A DNA stretch of 64,000 bases from Bacillus sp. CH140a_4T (GTDB lineage: Bacteria; Bacillota; Bacilli; Bacillales; Bacillaceae_G): positions 197,077 to 261,076 of the forward strand of contig NZ_WBPF01000021.1 in the NCBI RefSeq assembly GCF_008923725.1, read 5' to 3'. This document shows positions 53,129-63,800 of the stretch, piece by piece (the stretch's first letter is position 1; each line of letters opens with the position of its first letter). The notes under the pieces were generated by a model. The model ran no database searches. It worked only from the letters and a program-made list of their open reading frames with translations, and was not told where the DNA came from. The position numbers and the translations under genes are program-made.

Positions 53129-54496
53129 ATGGAGACAGTAAGTACAGTATTAGAACAACTCAATCACTATGTGTGGGGATTACCAACGTTGTTGTTACTC
53201 GTTGGTACTGGTATCATTCTCACAGTGCGTTTAAAAGGTTTACAGTTTAGTAAACTATTATACGCTCACAAACTAGCTTTTAAAAAATCAGAAGATACAT
53301 CTTCCTCTGGAGATATTAGCCACTTCCAAGCACTTATGACAGCTATGGCGGCAACGATTGGTATGGGAAATATAGCTGGTGTTGCAACTGCTGTGACGAT
53401 CGGTGGTCCCGGTGCAATCTTTTGGATGTGGATTACTGCTTTGTTCGGAATGGCAACAAAATATGCCGAAGCCATTCTTGCGGTGAAATATCGTGTTAGT
53501 AATGAAAATGGTGAATATTCAGGTGGACCAATGTACTATTTAGAACGTGGTTTAGGTAAGAAATGGCTTGCTGTTTTATTTGCGATATTCGGTACAACTG
53601 CTTCTTTCGGTATCGGTAATATGGTGCAATCTAACTCAGTTGCAGAGGCAATGCGAATTAATTTCTCTTTCCCTCCTGCTTTAACTGGTATACTAATGGC
53701 ATTTTTAATCGCAATTGTTATTTTAGGCGGTGTAAAAAAAATCGGGAAAGTGACGGGATATGTCGTTCCTATTAAAGCTTTCTTTTATATCATTGCTGGT
53801 CTTATCATTATTTTCTATCACTACGACCAAATTCCAGAAGCATTTTCACTTATTTTTTCTGGTGCATTTAATGGTACGGCAGCTGCTGGTGGTTTTATTG
53901 GGGCAACAGTTGCATCAGCTATCCAAATCGGAATGGCGCGTGGTGTATTTGCGAACGAAGCTGGTTTAGGGAGTGCACCAATTGCGGCGGCGGCAGCAAA
54001 AACTGATTCGCCTGCAAAGCAAGCTTTAGTTTCAATGACTGGTACTTTTCTAGATACATTTATTGTATGTACAATTACAGGACTAGTATTAATTACTACA
54101 GGTGCTTGGAAATCTGGTAAAACTGGTGTTGAAGCTACAACACTTGCGTTCCAATCTGTATTCGGTACTGCTGGTAGTATGATTCTCGGTATCGCTATAA
54201 TTTTATTCGCCTACTCTACTATTTTAGGCTGGTCGTATTATGGAGAAAAATGTGTAGCTTATTTATTCGGAGAAAGTGCTGTTAAATATTATAAAGCAAT
54301 CTTTATCGTCATGATTGCAATTGGTGCTAATTTAAAGCTAGGAATCGTATGGACATTTGCTGATATTGCAAATGGACTTATGGCAATTCCAAACTTAATT
54401 GGTCTAATTGGATTAAGTAGTATTGTTGTTGCTGAAACGAATCGCTTTTTACAAGCAGAGAAATTGAAAGAAAACAATAAAAAACAGGCAAGTTAA
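53129..54496 (+). CDS. Alanine/glycine:cation symporter (AGCS family)
   Basis: 455 aa with about ten membrane helices. Family signatures include MAATIGMGNIAGVATAVTIG, GGPMYYLERGLGKKW and ANEAGLGSAPIAAAAAKTD. It imports glycine or alanine with sodium. AAAAGGAG precedes the ATG. The tandem glycine riboswitch upstream points to glycine as a physiological substrate or signal, most simply turning on uptake for use or balance when glycine is sensed. Confidence 0.95.
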   Translation: METVSTVLEQLNHYVWGLPTLLLLVGTGIILTVRLKGLQFSKLLYAHKLAFKKSEDTSSSGDISHFQALMTAMAATIGMGNIAGVATAVTIGGPGAIFWMWITALFGMATKYAEAILAVKYRVSNENGEYSGGPMYYLERGLGKKWLAVLFAIFGTTASFGIGNMVQSNSVAEAMRINFSFPPALTGILMAFLIAIVILGGVKKIGKVTGYVVPIKAFFYIIAGLIIIFYHYDQIPEAFSLIFSGAFNGTAAAGGFIGATVASAIQIGMARGVFANEAGLGSAPIAAAAAKTDSPAKQALVSMTGTFLDTFIVCTITGLVLITTGAWKSGKTGVEATTLAFQSVFGTAGSMILGIAIILFAYSTILGWSYYGEKCVAYLFGESAVKYYKAIFIVMIAIGANLKLGIVWTFADIANGLMAIPNLIGLIGLSSIVVAETNRFLQAEKLKENNKKQAS

Positions 54497-54502
54497 TCTA
54501 TG

Positions 54503-54543
54503 AAAAAAGGAATGACTCATACATGATGAGCATTCCTTTTTTT
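54503..54543 (+). terminator. Terminator of the symporter gene
   Basis: AAAAAAGGAATG/CATTCCTTTTTT stem. Confidence 0.85.
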
Positions 54544-54685
54544 ATCCCCTCTTTTACTTAATTACTTTCATTAAAAATATATTTATATCAATGTTTACTC
54601 CTTTTTATTCCTCCAATAGTTTTTCACATAAATGTCATAAATCGTATGGTCTAACTATATAGTTGAAAAGGAGTGCAACATTAAA

Positions 54686-54733
54686 GTGCCGCTGAAAAAA
54701 CTCATCCAAGAAAAGGGAGGAAAAATCTTTTGA
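54686..54733 (+). CDS. Possible 15-residue leader peptide overlapping the subtilase start
   Basis: GTG start 12 bases after AAAAGGAG, reading MPLKKLIQEKGGKIF, with its TGA overlapping the TTG start of the protease. It could couple translation. The long spacing makes it uncertain. Confidence 0.3.
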   Translation: MPLKKLIQEKGGKIF

Positions 54734-55923
54734 AAAACAAAATCATTGTTTTCCTATCTGTTTTATCATTTATTATTGGTGGTTTCTTCTTTAACACGAA
54801 TACTTCAAGCGCTGAAACATCATCTACTGATTACGTTCCTAACCAATTAATCGTTAAGTTCAAGCAAAATGCTTCTTTAAGTAATGTGCAATCTTTTCAT
54901 AAATCTGTCGGAGCTAATGTCTTATCTAAAGATGATAAGTTAGGTTTTGAAGTCGTTCAATTTTCGAAAGGTACTGTAAAAGAAAAAATAAAGAGTTATA
55001 AAAATAATCCAGATGTAGAATATGCAGAACCGAATTATTACGTTCACGCCTTTTGGAATCCAAACGACCCATATTTTAAAAATCAATATGGATTGCAAAA
55101 GATTCAAGCTCCACAAGCTTGGGATAGCCAACGAAGTGATCCTGGTGTAAAAGTAGCTATTATTGATACAGGAGTTCAAGGCTCACACCCTGATTTGGCT
55201 TCGAAAGTAATTTACGGGCATGATTATGTTGATAACGACAATACATCTGATGATGGTAATGGCCATGGTACACATTGCGCTGGAATTACTGGAGCACTTA
55301 CGAATAACAGTGTCGGAATTGCTGGTGTTGCCCCACAAACTTCAATTTATGCTGTCCGCGTATTAGATAATCAAGGAAGTGGTACTCTTGATGCTGTAGC
55401 GCAGGGTATTCGAGAAGCTGCTGATTCGGGTGCAAAAGTAATTAGTTTAAGTTTAGGAGCTCCAAATGGTGGTACTGCATTACAACAAGCCGTTCAATAT
55501 GCATGGAATAAAGGTTCTGTTATAGTTGCAGCTGCTGGAAATGCTGGAAATACAAAAGCTAATTACCCTGCTTATTACAGCGAAGTGATTGCAGTTGCTT
55601 CTACAGATCAATCAGATAAGAAATCTTCATTTTCTACTTATGGTAGCTGGGTAGATGTTGCAGCACCAGGTTCAAATATATATTCCACATATAAAGGAAG
55701 CTCATATCAATCATTAAGTGGTACATCTATGGCAACACCTCATGTTGCAGGAGTCGCTGCTCTTTTAGCAAATCAAGGATATAGCAATACACAAATCCGC
55801 CAAATTATTGAGTCTACTACTGATAAAATTAGTGGTACAGGTACGTACTGGAAAAACGGTAGAGTCAATGCATATAAGGCTGTACAATTCGCTAAGCAAT
55901 TACAAGAAAATAAAGCTTCTTAA
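54730..55923 (+). CDS. Secreted thermitase-like subtilisin protease (S8)
   Basis: 397 aa preproenzyme. Signal peptide residues 1 to about 28, inhibitor-like prodomain about 35-105 (NQLIVKFKQNA ... PDVEYAEPNY), mature enzyme from about 110. The catalytic triad is D146 (AIIDTG), H179 (GHGTHCAG) and S333 (GTSMATPH), with oxyanion N271. The HGTHCAG cysteine and the sequence NDPYFKNQYGLQKI are thermitase features. It would act outside the cell as a general protease. TTG start after GGGAGG. Confidence 0.93.
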   Translation: MKNKIIVFLSVLSFIIGGFFFNTNTSSAETSSTDYVPNQLIVKFKQNASLSNVQSFHKSVGANVLSKDDKLGFEVVQFSKGTVKEKIKSYKNNPDVEYAEPNYYVHAFWNPNDPYFKNQYGLQKIQAPQAWDSQRSDPGVKVAIIDTGVQGSHPDLASKVIYGHDYVDNDNTSDDGNGHGTHCAGITGALTNNSVGIAGVAPQTSIYAVRVLDNQGSGTLDAVAQGIREAADSGAKVISLSLGAPNGGTALQQAVQYAWNKGSVIVAAAGNAGNTKANYPAYYSEVIAVASTDQSDKKSSFSTYGSWVDVAAPGSNIYSTYKGSSYQSLSGTSMATPHVAGVAALLANQGYSNTQIRQIIESTTDKISGTGTYWKNGRVNAYKAVQFAKQLQENKAS

Positions 55924-55974
55924 GAAATAAAGCAAAACTTTAATCAGTCGATCTATCATTAATACGAAATAAAA

Positions 55975-56013
55975 TAGAAGGAGAGACTTCTACAATTAAA
56001 GCCTCTCCTTCTT
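55975..56013. terminator. Bidirectional terminator
   Basis: AGAAGGAGAG/CTCTCCTTCT stem between convergent protease and DinB genes. Confidence 0.8.
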
Positions 56014-56023
56014 ACAAACTATA

Positions 56024-56548
56024 TTACTCCCCCTGCTTTTTAACCATATGTAAATATAGTACAAAATCCATCATTGTCGACGAATGACCAAGTTGACGGA
56101 TCATCGCTGTTATATTTCCTCTATGATATGTACCATGATTTACGACATGTTGCACTAATTCTAAAATTGAAGTTTCTAATTTCCCTACATATGGATTCTC
56201 GATAACAAATACAGCATTCACGTCTTGTATTGTAATTAAAAAGTCTATATATTGTTTTGCCATGTTTTCAAACATTTTTTCTAATTCATGTAACGATTTA
56301 TTCTCGATTTCTGTTCGTAAGCTTTCTCGGTCTTGTATTGCTTCATTCATACTTTTACCATGCAATATATGCAACCACACTTGATCTGTAATATAAATAT
56401 GCGCAAAAGTATCCTTAATTGATGGGAATACGCTCTGTATCTGTTCCTTAAAAATCGTCTCATAGTTTGGTAATTCTTTTAGTCGATTGAACAATCGTGT
56501 ATTAGCCCAAGCATGGTAATTCACCTGTTTTAACATGTACTCTTTCAA
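56024..56548 (-). CDS. DinB-family four-helix-bundle protein
   Basis: 174 aa. Metal-binding histidines appear as DTFAHIYITDQVWL and VVNHGTYHRGNITAMIRQLG, the DinB/YfiT pattern. Members include thiol transferases; function here is unknown. A TTG start seven bases after GGGGCG fits better than the ATG four codons later. It is 16 bases downstream of the DUF3891 gene, so they are probably co-transcribed. Confidence 0.87.
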   Translation of the reverse strand: MKEYMLKQVNYHAWANTRLFNRLKELPNYETIFKEQIQSVFPSIKDTFAHIYITDQVWLHILHGKSMNEAIQDRESLRTEIENKSLHELEKMFENMAKQYIDFLITIQDVNAVFVIENPYVGKLETSILELVQHVVNHGTYHRGNITAMIRQLGHSSTMMDFVLYLHMVKKQGE

Positions 56549-56564
56549 TCGTAATCGCCCCCTA

Positions 56565-57329
56565 TTATATGAAATGAATGGTTTGTTTCTTCATTTCTGA
56601 TTCTCTATCAGCCTTTGCAATCCCTTTTCCTTCAATTTCACGTTTATTTATAGTTTTATATTTTACATACGTATGAAATTCCGTTTGAAATGGAAACGGT
56701 GTGATCCGAATTGTTTCCTCGTCCACCCACTCTGCTTGAACAGGTTTCTCCTCCTTATTATTAAACATTTCTGTTCCTTCAAAACCATCTTTAAACAAAT
56801 CAATTTCATCTTTCTTTTCTACACCAGGTTTATTCATACATACGTATAAAGAAAGTTCATCGCAAAACTTTAATAATCTATAATGTTTATCGAACATCGC
56901 AAATTGTTCTTTTGTTAACGTTTTCAATATTCTTTTTTGTCGTTCCAATTCCCCTGTATAAAATGAAAGCATCTCTTCATCTTCCTCATTTAATGGAAAT
57001 GATAAAAAATGTTTACTACAAAGTAATGCGCCGTATGGATTTGAATCTTCAATTTCATTCAAACCAATCGTATAAAAAACAAAGCGCAATGAACTTGGAC
57101 AATCCATAAATGTATATGGAATATTTTTAGCATCATTCAAAATTGGTACTTTATCAAGTTCTATCCATCCTCTATCATGCTCATATATTGCATCAATTGT
57201 CTCTTTTAAGTATGTTTCATCTTCAAAAAAATCTTCTTTTATATGCTTTGCAATCTCTCCAGCTAAAAAACCATGATCATGTTGACGAATTAATATACTT
57301 TCTTTCTCATTCTTTTCACGAAAAATCAT
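56565..57329 (-). CDS. DUF3891 family protein, HD-like
   Basis: 254 aa. Histidine/aspartate motifs IRQHDHGFLAGEIAKH near the N-terminus, IYEHDRGWIELD, and the acidic later part match DUF3891, which resembles metal-dependent HD-domain hydrolases. Function unknown. It heads a two-gene operon with the DinB gene. GGGGGAG precedes the ATG. Confidence 0.8.
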   Translation of the reverse strand: MIFREKNEKESILIRQHDHGFLAGEIAKHIKEDFFEDETYLKETIDAIYEHDRGWIELDKVPILNDAKNIPYTFMDCPSSLRFVFYTIGLNEIEDSNPYGALLCSKHFLSFPLNEEDEEMLSFYTGELERQKRILKTLTKEQFAMFDKHYRLLKFCDELSLYVCMNKPGVEKKDEIDLFKDGFEGTEMFNNKEEKPVQAEWVDEETIRITPFPFQTEFHTYVKYKTINKREIEGKGIAKADRESEMKKQTIHFI

Positions 57330-57533
57330 TCATATTCTCCCCCTCATTCTCATATTACAGCGTTTTCTATACATCAATTCTTAATTAATCCCTAATTATT
57401 AGCAGGGATTCAGTCTCTTACAACGAAATTAACATAACTATATAGTATTCTTTCTAACCATATAAATAGCTTTCTCTATACTATCCATTATACTAAAACA
57501 TTCAATCTAAAAAACTTTTTATGAGGTGAAAAC

Positions 57534-57806
57534 ATGAACAAAACAGAATTAGTTAAAAACGTGGCACAATCCGCTGATATTTCTCAAAAGGAAGCTTCTG
57601 CAGCGGTACAATCCGTATTTGACACAATTGCTACTGCATTACAATCTGGTGATAAAGTTCAATTAATCGGCTTTGGAACTTTTGAAGTGCGCGAAAGATC
57701 TGCTCGTACAGGACGTAACCCGCAAACTGGCGAAGAAATTCAAATCGCTGCTGGTAAAGTTCCAGCATTTAAAGCAGGTAAAGAGTTAAAAGAAGCTGTG
57801 AAATAA
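57534..57806 (+). CDS. HU-family DNA-binding protein
   Basis: 90 aa, full length. It carries the HU signature [20 protein letters not shown] and the C-terminal [14 protein letters not shown]. It bends and compacts DNA as a dimer. GAGGTGA precedes the ATG. B. cereus group genomes have several HU genes; this one is not in the hbs-mtrB setting. Confidence 0.94.
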   Translation: MNKTELVKNVAQSADISQKEASAAVQSVFDTIATALQSGDKVQLIGFGTFEVRERSARTGRNPQTGEEIQIAAGKVPAFKAGKELKEAVK

Positions 57807-57808
57807 AC

Positions 57809-57841
57809 AAGAAACCAGCCATTTTATAGGCTGGTTTCTTG
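57809..57841. terminator. Bidirectional terminator
   Basis: AAGAAACCAGCC/GGCTGGTTTCTT stem between HU and the DUF98 gene. Confidence 0.88.
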
Positions 57842-57843
57842 TT

Positions 57844-58386
57844 TTATTTAAGTAATTCCTTTATATTCTCAGCATGATACACTTCACAAATATAAAATAT
57901 GCATTTGCAATTACTTACAATTTGATATTTTCTAGTTGGATACACATTCGCCGTAACAGAGCATCCATCAAACAATTCAATAATATTCCCAGATGGCTGA
58001 TATCCTTCGTATAGTACGTTTCTTCTTACTTCCATCTTTTCTATAAGTTTTTCAACTGGAATGTTTCCACTCTCTAACTCACTCTTAATTGTATTTGGTA
58101 AAAACGAAGTGTCCGCAAAAATTAGATTCTCAGATAACACTTTTCCTTTATAACTAACATTGGATACACGGTAAAGAAATGTTCCGTTTTTATCAAAGAA
58201 ATTCTTTGCTTCTTTCGGGATGTACTGTCTATCAATTACCTCTTGTTCGAGAACATCAAACTGAACTGTATCATTCAAAAGCTTTTCTAAAGCATGAATA
58301 GACGATATATCTCCAGAAAATAAAATATTTTTAATTGCTTGTACATTATAAGTGAATTCATTTGTTCTATTTTCCGCTACTAACAT
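57844..58386 (-). CDS. DUF98 / chorismate pyruvate-lyase-like protein
   Basis: About 180 aa. It has the UTRA/chorismate-lyase fold pattern: EVIDRQYIPKEAKNFF, LYRVSNVSYKGKVLSENLIF, then VRRNVLYEGYQPSGNIIELF. DUF98 includes mycobacterial Rv2949c, which makes 4-hydroxybenzoate from chorismate. It is the last gene of the siderophore operon, 35 bases after the Sfp-like gene; bacillibactin synthesis also starts from chorismate. I chose ATG 58386, spaced from AGAGGTG, over the GTG three codons earlier. Activity is inferred only. Confidence 0.65.
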   Translation of the reverse strand: MLVAENRTNEFTYNVQAIKNILFSGDISSIHALEKLLNDTVQFDVLEQEVIDRQYIPKEAKNFFDKNGTFLYRVSNVSYKGKVLSENLIFADTSFLPNTIKSELESGNIPVEKLIEKMEVRRNVLYEGYQPSGNIIELFDGCSVTANVYPTRKYQIVSNCKCIFYICEVYHAENIKELLK

Positions 58387-58421
58387 GAGGAACACCTCTT
58401 CTATAAGATATTTTATTAAAC

Positions 58422-59171
58422 CTATTTATAATTTAAAAGCGCTACTGCGTCTAACTGTGTGATTTTAGTTACTTCTTTACTAAATATTGCAATAGAAGCC
58501 AAATAATCTATACTTGGTCTTATATCTTCCATCATTGTATGTTCTACTAACTCTTCTCTATCCTTAAAAACCAACAAATTTGGAGGATCATTTGGAGCTG
58601 ACACGGTAATATCCATTGGTGGAATCATTAGCCCTTCACCTGTTCCTTTTAACACTGCTTCTTTTCGAGTCCAATATGTTAAAAAACCTTCAATTTTCTG
58701 TTCATCTCGTAATTTCATAATTTGTGCTATTTCAATGTCCGTTAATATACCCTCTGCCATTTTCATAACATCTACATTTGGATTTATTTGTTCAACATCA
58801 ACGCCTACAGGTGCAGATTTTGTAAATGCAACAACAACCCACTCACCCGAATGAGAAACAGATAACTGCGGCATGCCTTCTGGTAATTGTGGTCTGCCAT
58901 GTTGTAACTTACATACTGGGCACATTCGATCAATAGGTACTTGAACTGGCGACATAGAAAGTATCTTTCCAAGGACTAATCTACTAATTACACAACCTAT
59001 TATAAATCGTGCACGATCTGCCGAATGGTGATATGAATTTGCTTTCTCTCGTTCAACGCCATTTAGTAAATTGTAATGCCATGATTGTAAATCTGAAATT
59101 CTTCCCCACCATATTTGACAATCATTCTCATTAAGAGTTGGTATAGAATCTACAACTTTACTTTCTATCAT
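58422..59171 (-). CDS. 4'-phosphopantetheinyl transferase, Sfp type
   Basis: 249 aa. Motifs: QLSVSHSGEWVVVAF, GVDVEQI (magnesium/CoA-binding), and the WTRKEAVLKGTGEG signature. It loads phosphopantetheine from CoA onto peptidyl carrier proteins. It lies 33 bases after the MFS gene in the dhb operon and would activate DhbF and DhbB. AGGAGAG precedes the ATG. Confidence 0.92.
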   Translation of the reverse strand: MIESKVVDSIPTLNENDCQIWWGRISDLQSWHYNLLNGVEREKANSYHHSADRARFIIGCVISRLVLGKILSMSPVQVPIDRMCPVCKLQHGRPQLPEGMPQLSVSHSGEWVVVAFTKSAPVGVDVEQINPNVDVMKMAEGILTDIEIAQIMKLRDEQKIEGFLTYWTRKEAVLKGTGEGLMIPPMDITVSAPNDPPNLLVFKDREELVEHTMMEDIRPSIDYLASIAIFSKEVTKITQLDAVALLNYK

Positions 59172-59204
59172 GTAAACTCTCCTTTATACAACGAATATCA
59201 ATTG

Positions 59205-60647
59205 TTATTCATTGACAAGTGCTTTCTGTTTTTTTGATACGGATAACATTTTTTCTTTCTTCTTTGACATTACCTCTTTATCAGAAATACGTAAAGAAAA
59301 TAGTAATGCTACGAGTAAAAATATTGCTGATCCAATTAATGCCGCTTGATAGGGTAAGAAATCTGACTGAGCATTATTTTGTGCACTATTATTTCCAAAA
59401 CCGGCTAGTATACTAGCTAAAACAGCGACCCCTATTGCAGATCCTAATCGATTTTGCACATTAAATATAGTAGTTGCTCTCCCCATAGAAGGTGGCATGA
59501 TATTGTTAAATGCAGAAAATTGGACTGCTCCAACAGACTGACCTAAGAAAATACCTATACCAAACAATAATGCCCGTATTTGCCATGGATTCGTATCGTG
59601 ATTTACAAAACTTAATAAAACGAAGATAACGGCCGTACAAACTAACCCAATAGAGATTACCTTGCGAGCTCCTAATTTCTTATATGACCATGGTACAATC
59701 TGTGACGATATCATTAATCCAATCGCCTCAGGGAACGTTGTAAGACCTGATTCCAGTGCGGAAACTCCTATTACATTTTGATACATAAGTGGAAAAATAA
59801 ACAACATTCCTAGTAAACCAGCGGATGAAAACAATGAAATAAGACTCATTTTTCTAAAGACTGGTTCTTTTAATAAGCGTAAATCTAACATCGGTTGCTT
59901 TACTCTAAGTTCTACAATAATAAACAACGCAATGAATACAGTCCCAATTATTCCAGTACTTATAATCTCTGGGGAAGCCCATCCTTTTGACGGCCCTTGA
60001 CTAAGTGCATAGATTAGCATCGCAAATCCGGGTGCTGAAAGAACAAAACCGAGAGAATCAAAGCGACCAGCTGATTTTTCAATATGCTCTTTTAAAAATA
60101 GAAGACCGAATAGTAACGCTACGATTCCAAACGGTAAATTAATATAAAATGCCCAGCGCCAAGACATTTGATCTACAAAGAAACCGCCAATAATCGGTCC
60201 TACTGCCGGTGCGACAGCAATTGGCAACACAATAAACCGTGAAATTTTCGGCCTTTCCTCTGGTGAAAATGTTCGAAATAACATCGCCATCCCGACTGGT
60301 GTTAAAAGCCCCCCGCCAGCACCTTGCATGATACGAAAAATATTCAATGAAGTAATATCGTTCGCTATTCCACATAATACAGACGCAGTTGTAAATACGA
60401 AAAGAGCGGTTAGAAATACCCTTTTCGTACCGAAGCGATCTCCTAGCCAACCAGAAATCGGAAGGAAAACAGCTAAGCTAACTAAATACCCAACATTAAC
60501 CGTCCCCATTGCAGATGTAGGCACTTGTAGTTCTTTACTTATCGTTTGGAGTGCTACATTCACAATCGTTGCATCCATCGCAGCCATAAACATCGCTGTT
60601 ATATATACGATACTTACAACTACTTTTGGATTTATTTTTGCCTTCAT
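59205..60647 (-). CDS. MFS transporter, DHA2 type; probable bacillibactin exporter
   Basis: 480 aa with 14 predicted helices. DATIVNVALQTISKEL and the motif GWLGDRFGTKRVFL are typical of EmrB/QacA-type drug:proton antiporters. Its start overlaps the stop of the MbtH gene by one base (TAATG), and a phosphopantetheinyl transferase gene follows. Position in the operon suggests export of the siderophore, as proposed for B. subtilis YmfD/YmfE. Confidence 0.87.
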   Translation of the reverse strand: MKAKINPKVVVSIVYITAMFMAAMDATIVNVALQTISKELQVPTSAMGTVNVGYLVSLAVFLPISGWLGDRFGTKRVFLTALFVFTTASVLCGIANDITSLNIFRIMQGAGGGLLTPVGMAMLFRTFSPEERPKISRFIVLPIAVAPAVGPIIGGFFVDQMSWRWAFYINLPFGIVALLFGLLFLKEHIEKSAGRFDSLGFVLSAPGFAMLIYALSQGPSKGWASPEIISTGIIGTVFIALFIIVELRVKQPMLDLRLLKEPVFRKMSLISLFSSAGLLGMLFIFPLMYQNVIGVSALESGLTTFPEAIGLMISSQIVPWSYKKLGARKVISIGLVCTAVIFVLLSFVNHDTNPWQIRALLFGIGIFLGQSVGAVQFSAFNNIMPPSMGRATTIFNVQNRLGSAIGVAVLASILAGFGNNSAQNNAQSDFLPYQAALIGSAIFLLVALLFSLRISDKEVMSKKKEKMLSVSKKQKALVNE

Positions 60648-60871
60648 TATCGTTTTCCTACTAATATTTTTTCGCCAACTTGATTACTTTTTGGATTCAA
60701 ATCTTTCCAGTTATTTTCAACATATTGTAAACAATCATTCCTACTAGCCTCTTCATGTACGACATTCCAACCAATAGGTACATCAAGAAAGACAGGCCAG
60801 AGAGAATACTGGCCCTCCTCATTTTTTAATACTTTATATGTGTAATTATCATTTTCAAACGGATTCGTCAT
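60647..60871 (-). CDS. MbtH-like protein
   Basis: 74 aa. The MbtH core is visible: [22 protein letters not shown] and CLQYVENNW. The usual ending WTDMRPxSL is replaced by [10 protein letters not shown]. MbtH proteins bind and activate the adenylation domains of nonribosomal synthetases. Its ATG overlaps the dhbF stop by four bases (ATGA), which indicates translational coupling and points to DhbF as its partner. Confidence 0.92.
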   Translation of the reverse strand: MTNPFENDNYTYKVLKNEEGQYSLWPVFLDVPIGWNVVHEEASRNDCLQYVENNWKDLNPKSNQVGEKILVGKR

Positions 60872-63800
60872 ACTGTACTTACCCCTTTCTTATTCTGCAA
60901 ATATTTCGCTAATACTTGTCCAATTTCTGTAAGTGGTCCTGGTTGACATAAATCTTTATGTCTACAATCAATATCGTGTTGCACAATTTGCCCATCTAAA
61001 TAATTTAGCCACGTATTTGGAGAAATAGGATCAAACCAGTCTGGTATAACAGTAGATCTAAAGAATAAAATATCTCCGTTATAAACTTTCGGTACATATT
61101 TCCCTAACAATCCTACCGAATTTACATATGTTTCTTTCAAGTTCAAAATAGTCTCTTCTTCCAGACTTGCTAATGCACTTCCATCTTTACGAAGTATTTC
61201 TACTGCACTTTCCATCGTAAGTGGTTTACCATCCATGTTATCTGGATCGTATCCACCTAAAGCAAGTAATGCGATTAACGCTTCTTCTTCAGTAGGTGCT
61301 TCCGTATTCGGTAAGAAGTGACCTGGATAAGAATCTAGCATAACGAGTAATTCTACTTCTTCCCCTTCATTTTGCAGTTGCGCCGCCATTGCATGCACAA
61401 CATTTCCTCCGAGCGACCAACCGAGTAAACGATATGGTCCGTGAGGCTGTACTTCACGAACGTGTTTTAAATAATCCGCCGCCATCTCCTCTAAACTTTT
61501 TGGAAGTTCTTCATTTTTAGCGATACCACGTGCTTGGACACCGTAGATTGGATAATCTGTTCCTAAAGATTTCATAAGTCCTGCATAGCACCAACTTAAT
61601 CCACCTGCTGGGTGTACACAAAATAGTGGTAATTGGTCTCCGCTTGCTCGTAATGGAAGCAACACATCAAGTGCACTTTGTCCATTTCCCATTTCAAGTC
61701 TCTCAGCTAATCCTGCAACGGTTGGTGCTGCAAATAAAGTTCCGATATTTAATTCCACTCCAAGCGCTTCTTTAATTCGGCTCATAAGCTGCACCGCAAG
61801 AAGTGAATGACCACCTAAATCAAAGAATCCGTCATCAATTCCAATTTGAGGTACACTTAAAATCTCTGTAAATAAGTCACATAACATTTCTTCTTGCGGT
61901 GTTCTTGGTCCACGACTAGAAGATGATGCGATAAATTCTGGAGCTGGCAATGCCTTTCTATCTAATTTACCGTTTGGAGTTAAAGGTAACTCATTTACTA
62001 CTACAAAAGCATACGGAACCATGTAATCTGGTAAACTACCTCCAGCATACTGACGCATTTCATTCGTATCAATCATTTCATTATTAGATGCGACGATATA
62101 AGAAACTAACCGTTTATCCCCTGGTTGATCTTCCCGTACAATAACGGCTACTTGCTGAATTTTAGGGTGTTTCATTATGACCGCTTCTATTTCACCTAAT
62201 TCAATTCGGAATCCACGAATTTTTATTTGATGATCTGCACGCCCTATATAATCTAGCGTCCCATCTTTACGCCAACGCGCTAAGTCTCCTGTACGATACA
62301 TTCTTGTACCAGGCTTACCAAACGGATCTGCGATAAAGCGCTCAGCAGTTAATCCTGCTCTTCCTAAATACCCACGAGCAAGCCCTGCACCAGCAACATA
62401 CATTTCTCCAACTACTCCAGGTGGCACTGGTTGTAAGTAGTTGTCTAATACGTATACTTTAAGGTCTGGTATACTGCAACCAATTAAGCTATTCGCGCGT
62501 AAAGAAACAATATTCTCATCTAACTCAATATAACTAACATGTACTGTCGTCTCTGTAATACCGTACATATTAATAAGCTTCGGTGCATTTTGAGGATGTC
62601 GACTATACCAATCTTCTAATCGACTTAGCTCAAGTGCTTCTCCTCCAAAAACAACATATCGTAAAGATAATGTTTGACCAATCTCTTCATTTTCACGATC
62701 TGCTTGCATCAATTGATAGAACGCTGATGGAGTTTGGTTTAAAACAGTAACCTTTTCCTTAACAAGAAGTTGTAAAAATTCTTTCGGTGAACGACTTACA
62801 GTATGTGGTACCACGACTAGACGCCCTCCATATAATAAAGGCCCCCAAATTTCCCAAACTGAGAAATCAAAAGCGTATGAATGGAACATCGTCCAAACAT
62901 CGTCTGCGTCAAATTGGAACCAATGATCAGTTGCTCCTAAAAGTCTTACTACGTTTTGATGAGGTATCATAACGCCTTTCGGTCTACCTGTTGAGCCTGA
63001 CGTATAAATAACGTAAGCAATATGTGATGGAGTTAACGGCTTCACACGCTCCATTTCATCAATATTATCTTCACTATATTTCTCAATTTCTTTTATTACT
63101 TTTTCATCATCAACTAAAATTTTCAGTTCTTCATCACATTCAACTTCCACATCTGAATTTGTTAAAACACATGATGGTTTCGCATCGTGGAGCATAAATG
63201 AAATACGATCAGATGGGTAATCTGGATCTAATGGAAGATAACCTGCTCCTGCTTTAAGAACCGCGAGTAAACTCACAACCATATTTAAAGATCTCGGCAT
63301 TGCTAAAGCAACGAGTTGATCAGGACCAATTCCTTTTGCTATTAACAAACGAGCTATTTTATTCGCTTTTTTATTTAACTCTTCATAAGTTAACTTTTCA
63401 TCTTCAAAGACGACAGCAATAGCATTTGGATTTATATGAGCCTGCTTTTCAAATAATTGTGATAATGTCATTTCTGGTACAATTTGAAAACCACCATTCC
63501 ACTTTTCTAACACTGTATTTTTCTCTGCTAACGTTAAAATTTCTAATCTACCAATTGATTGATCCGGATTCTCTACTGCATCATCTAATAACAAAATGTA
63601 TCGTTCTATTAATTTTTGCACCGTTTCACGTTTATATAAATCCGTACTAAACTCTAATAATCCGTGTAAGCCGTTTGGAGTACCATCAACGCCGTTACTC
63701 TCGCTAATTTCAAATGTTAGATCAAATTTTGCAGAGCCGACGCTTTGAATTTCAAGTTTCGCTTCTGTATCAGGAGCATCAAAGGTTGCTTCTGGCGTAT

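Noticed and set aside
54940-55179. Open frames on the opposite strand of the subtilase and other large genes
   Set aside because: They are antisense shadows of clearly coding genes with no start signals or protein-like motifs.
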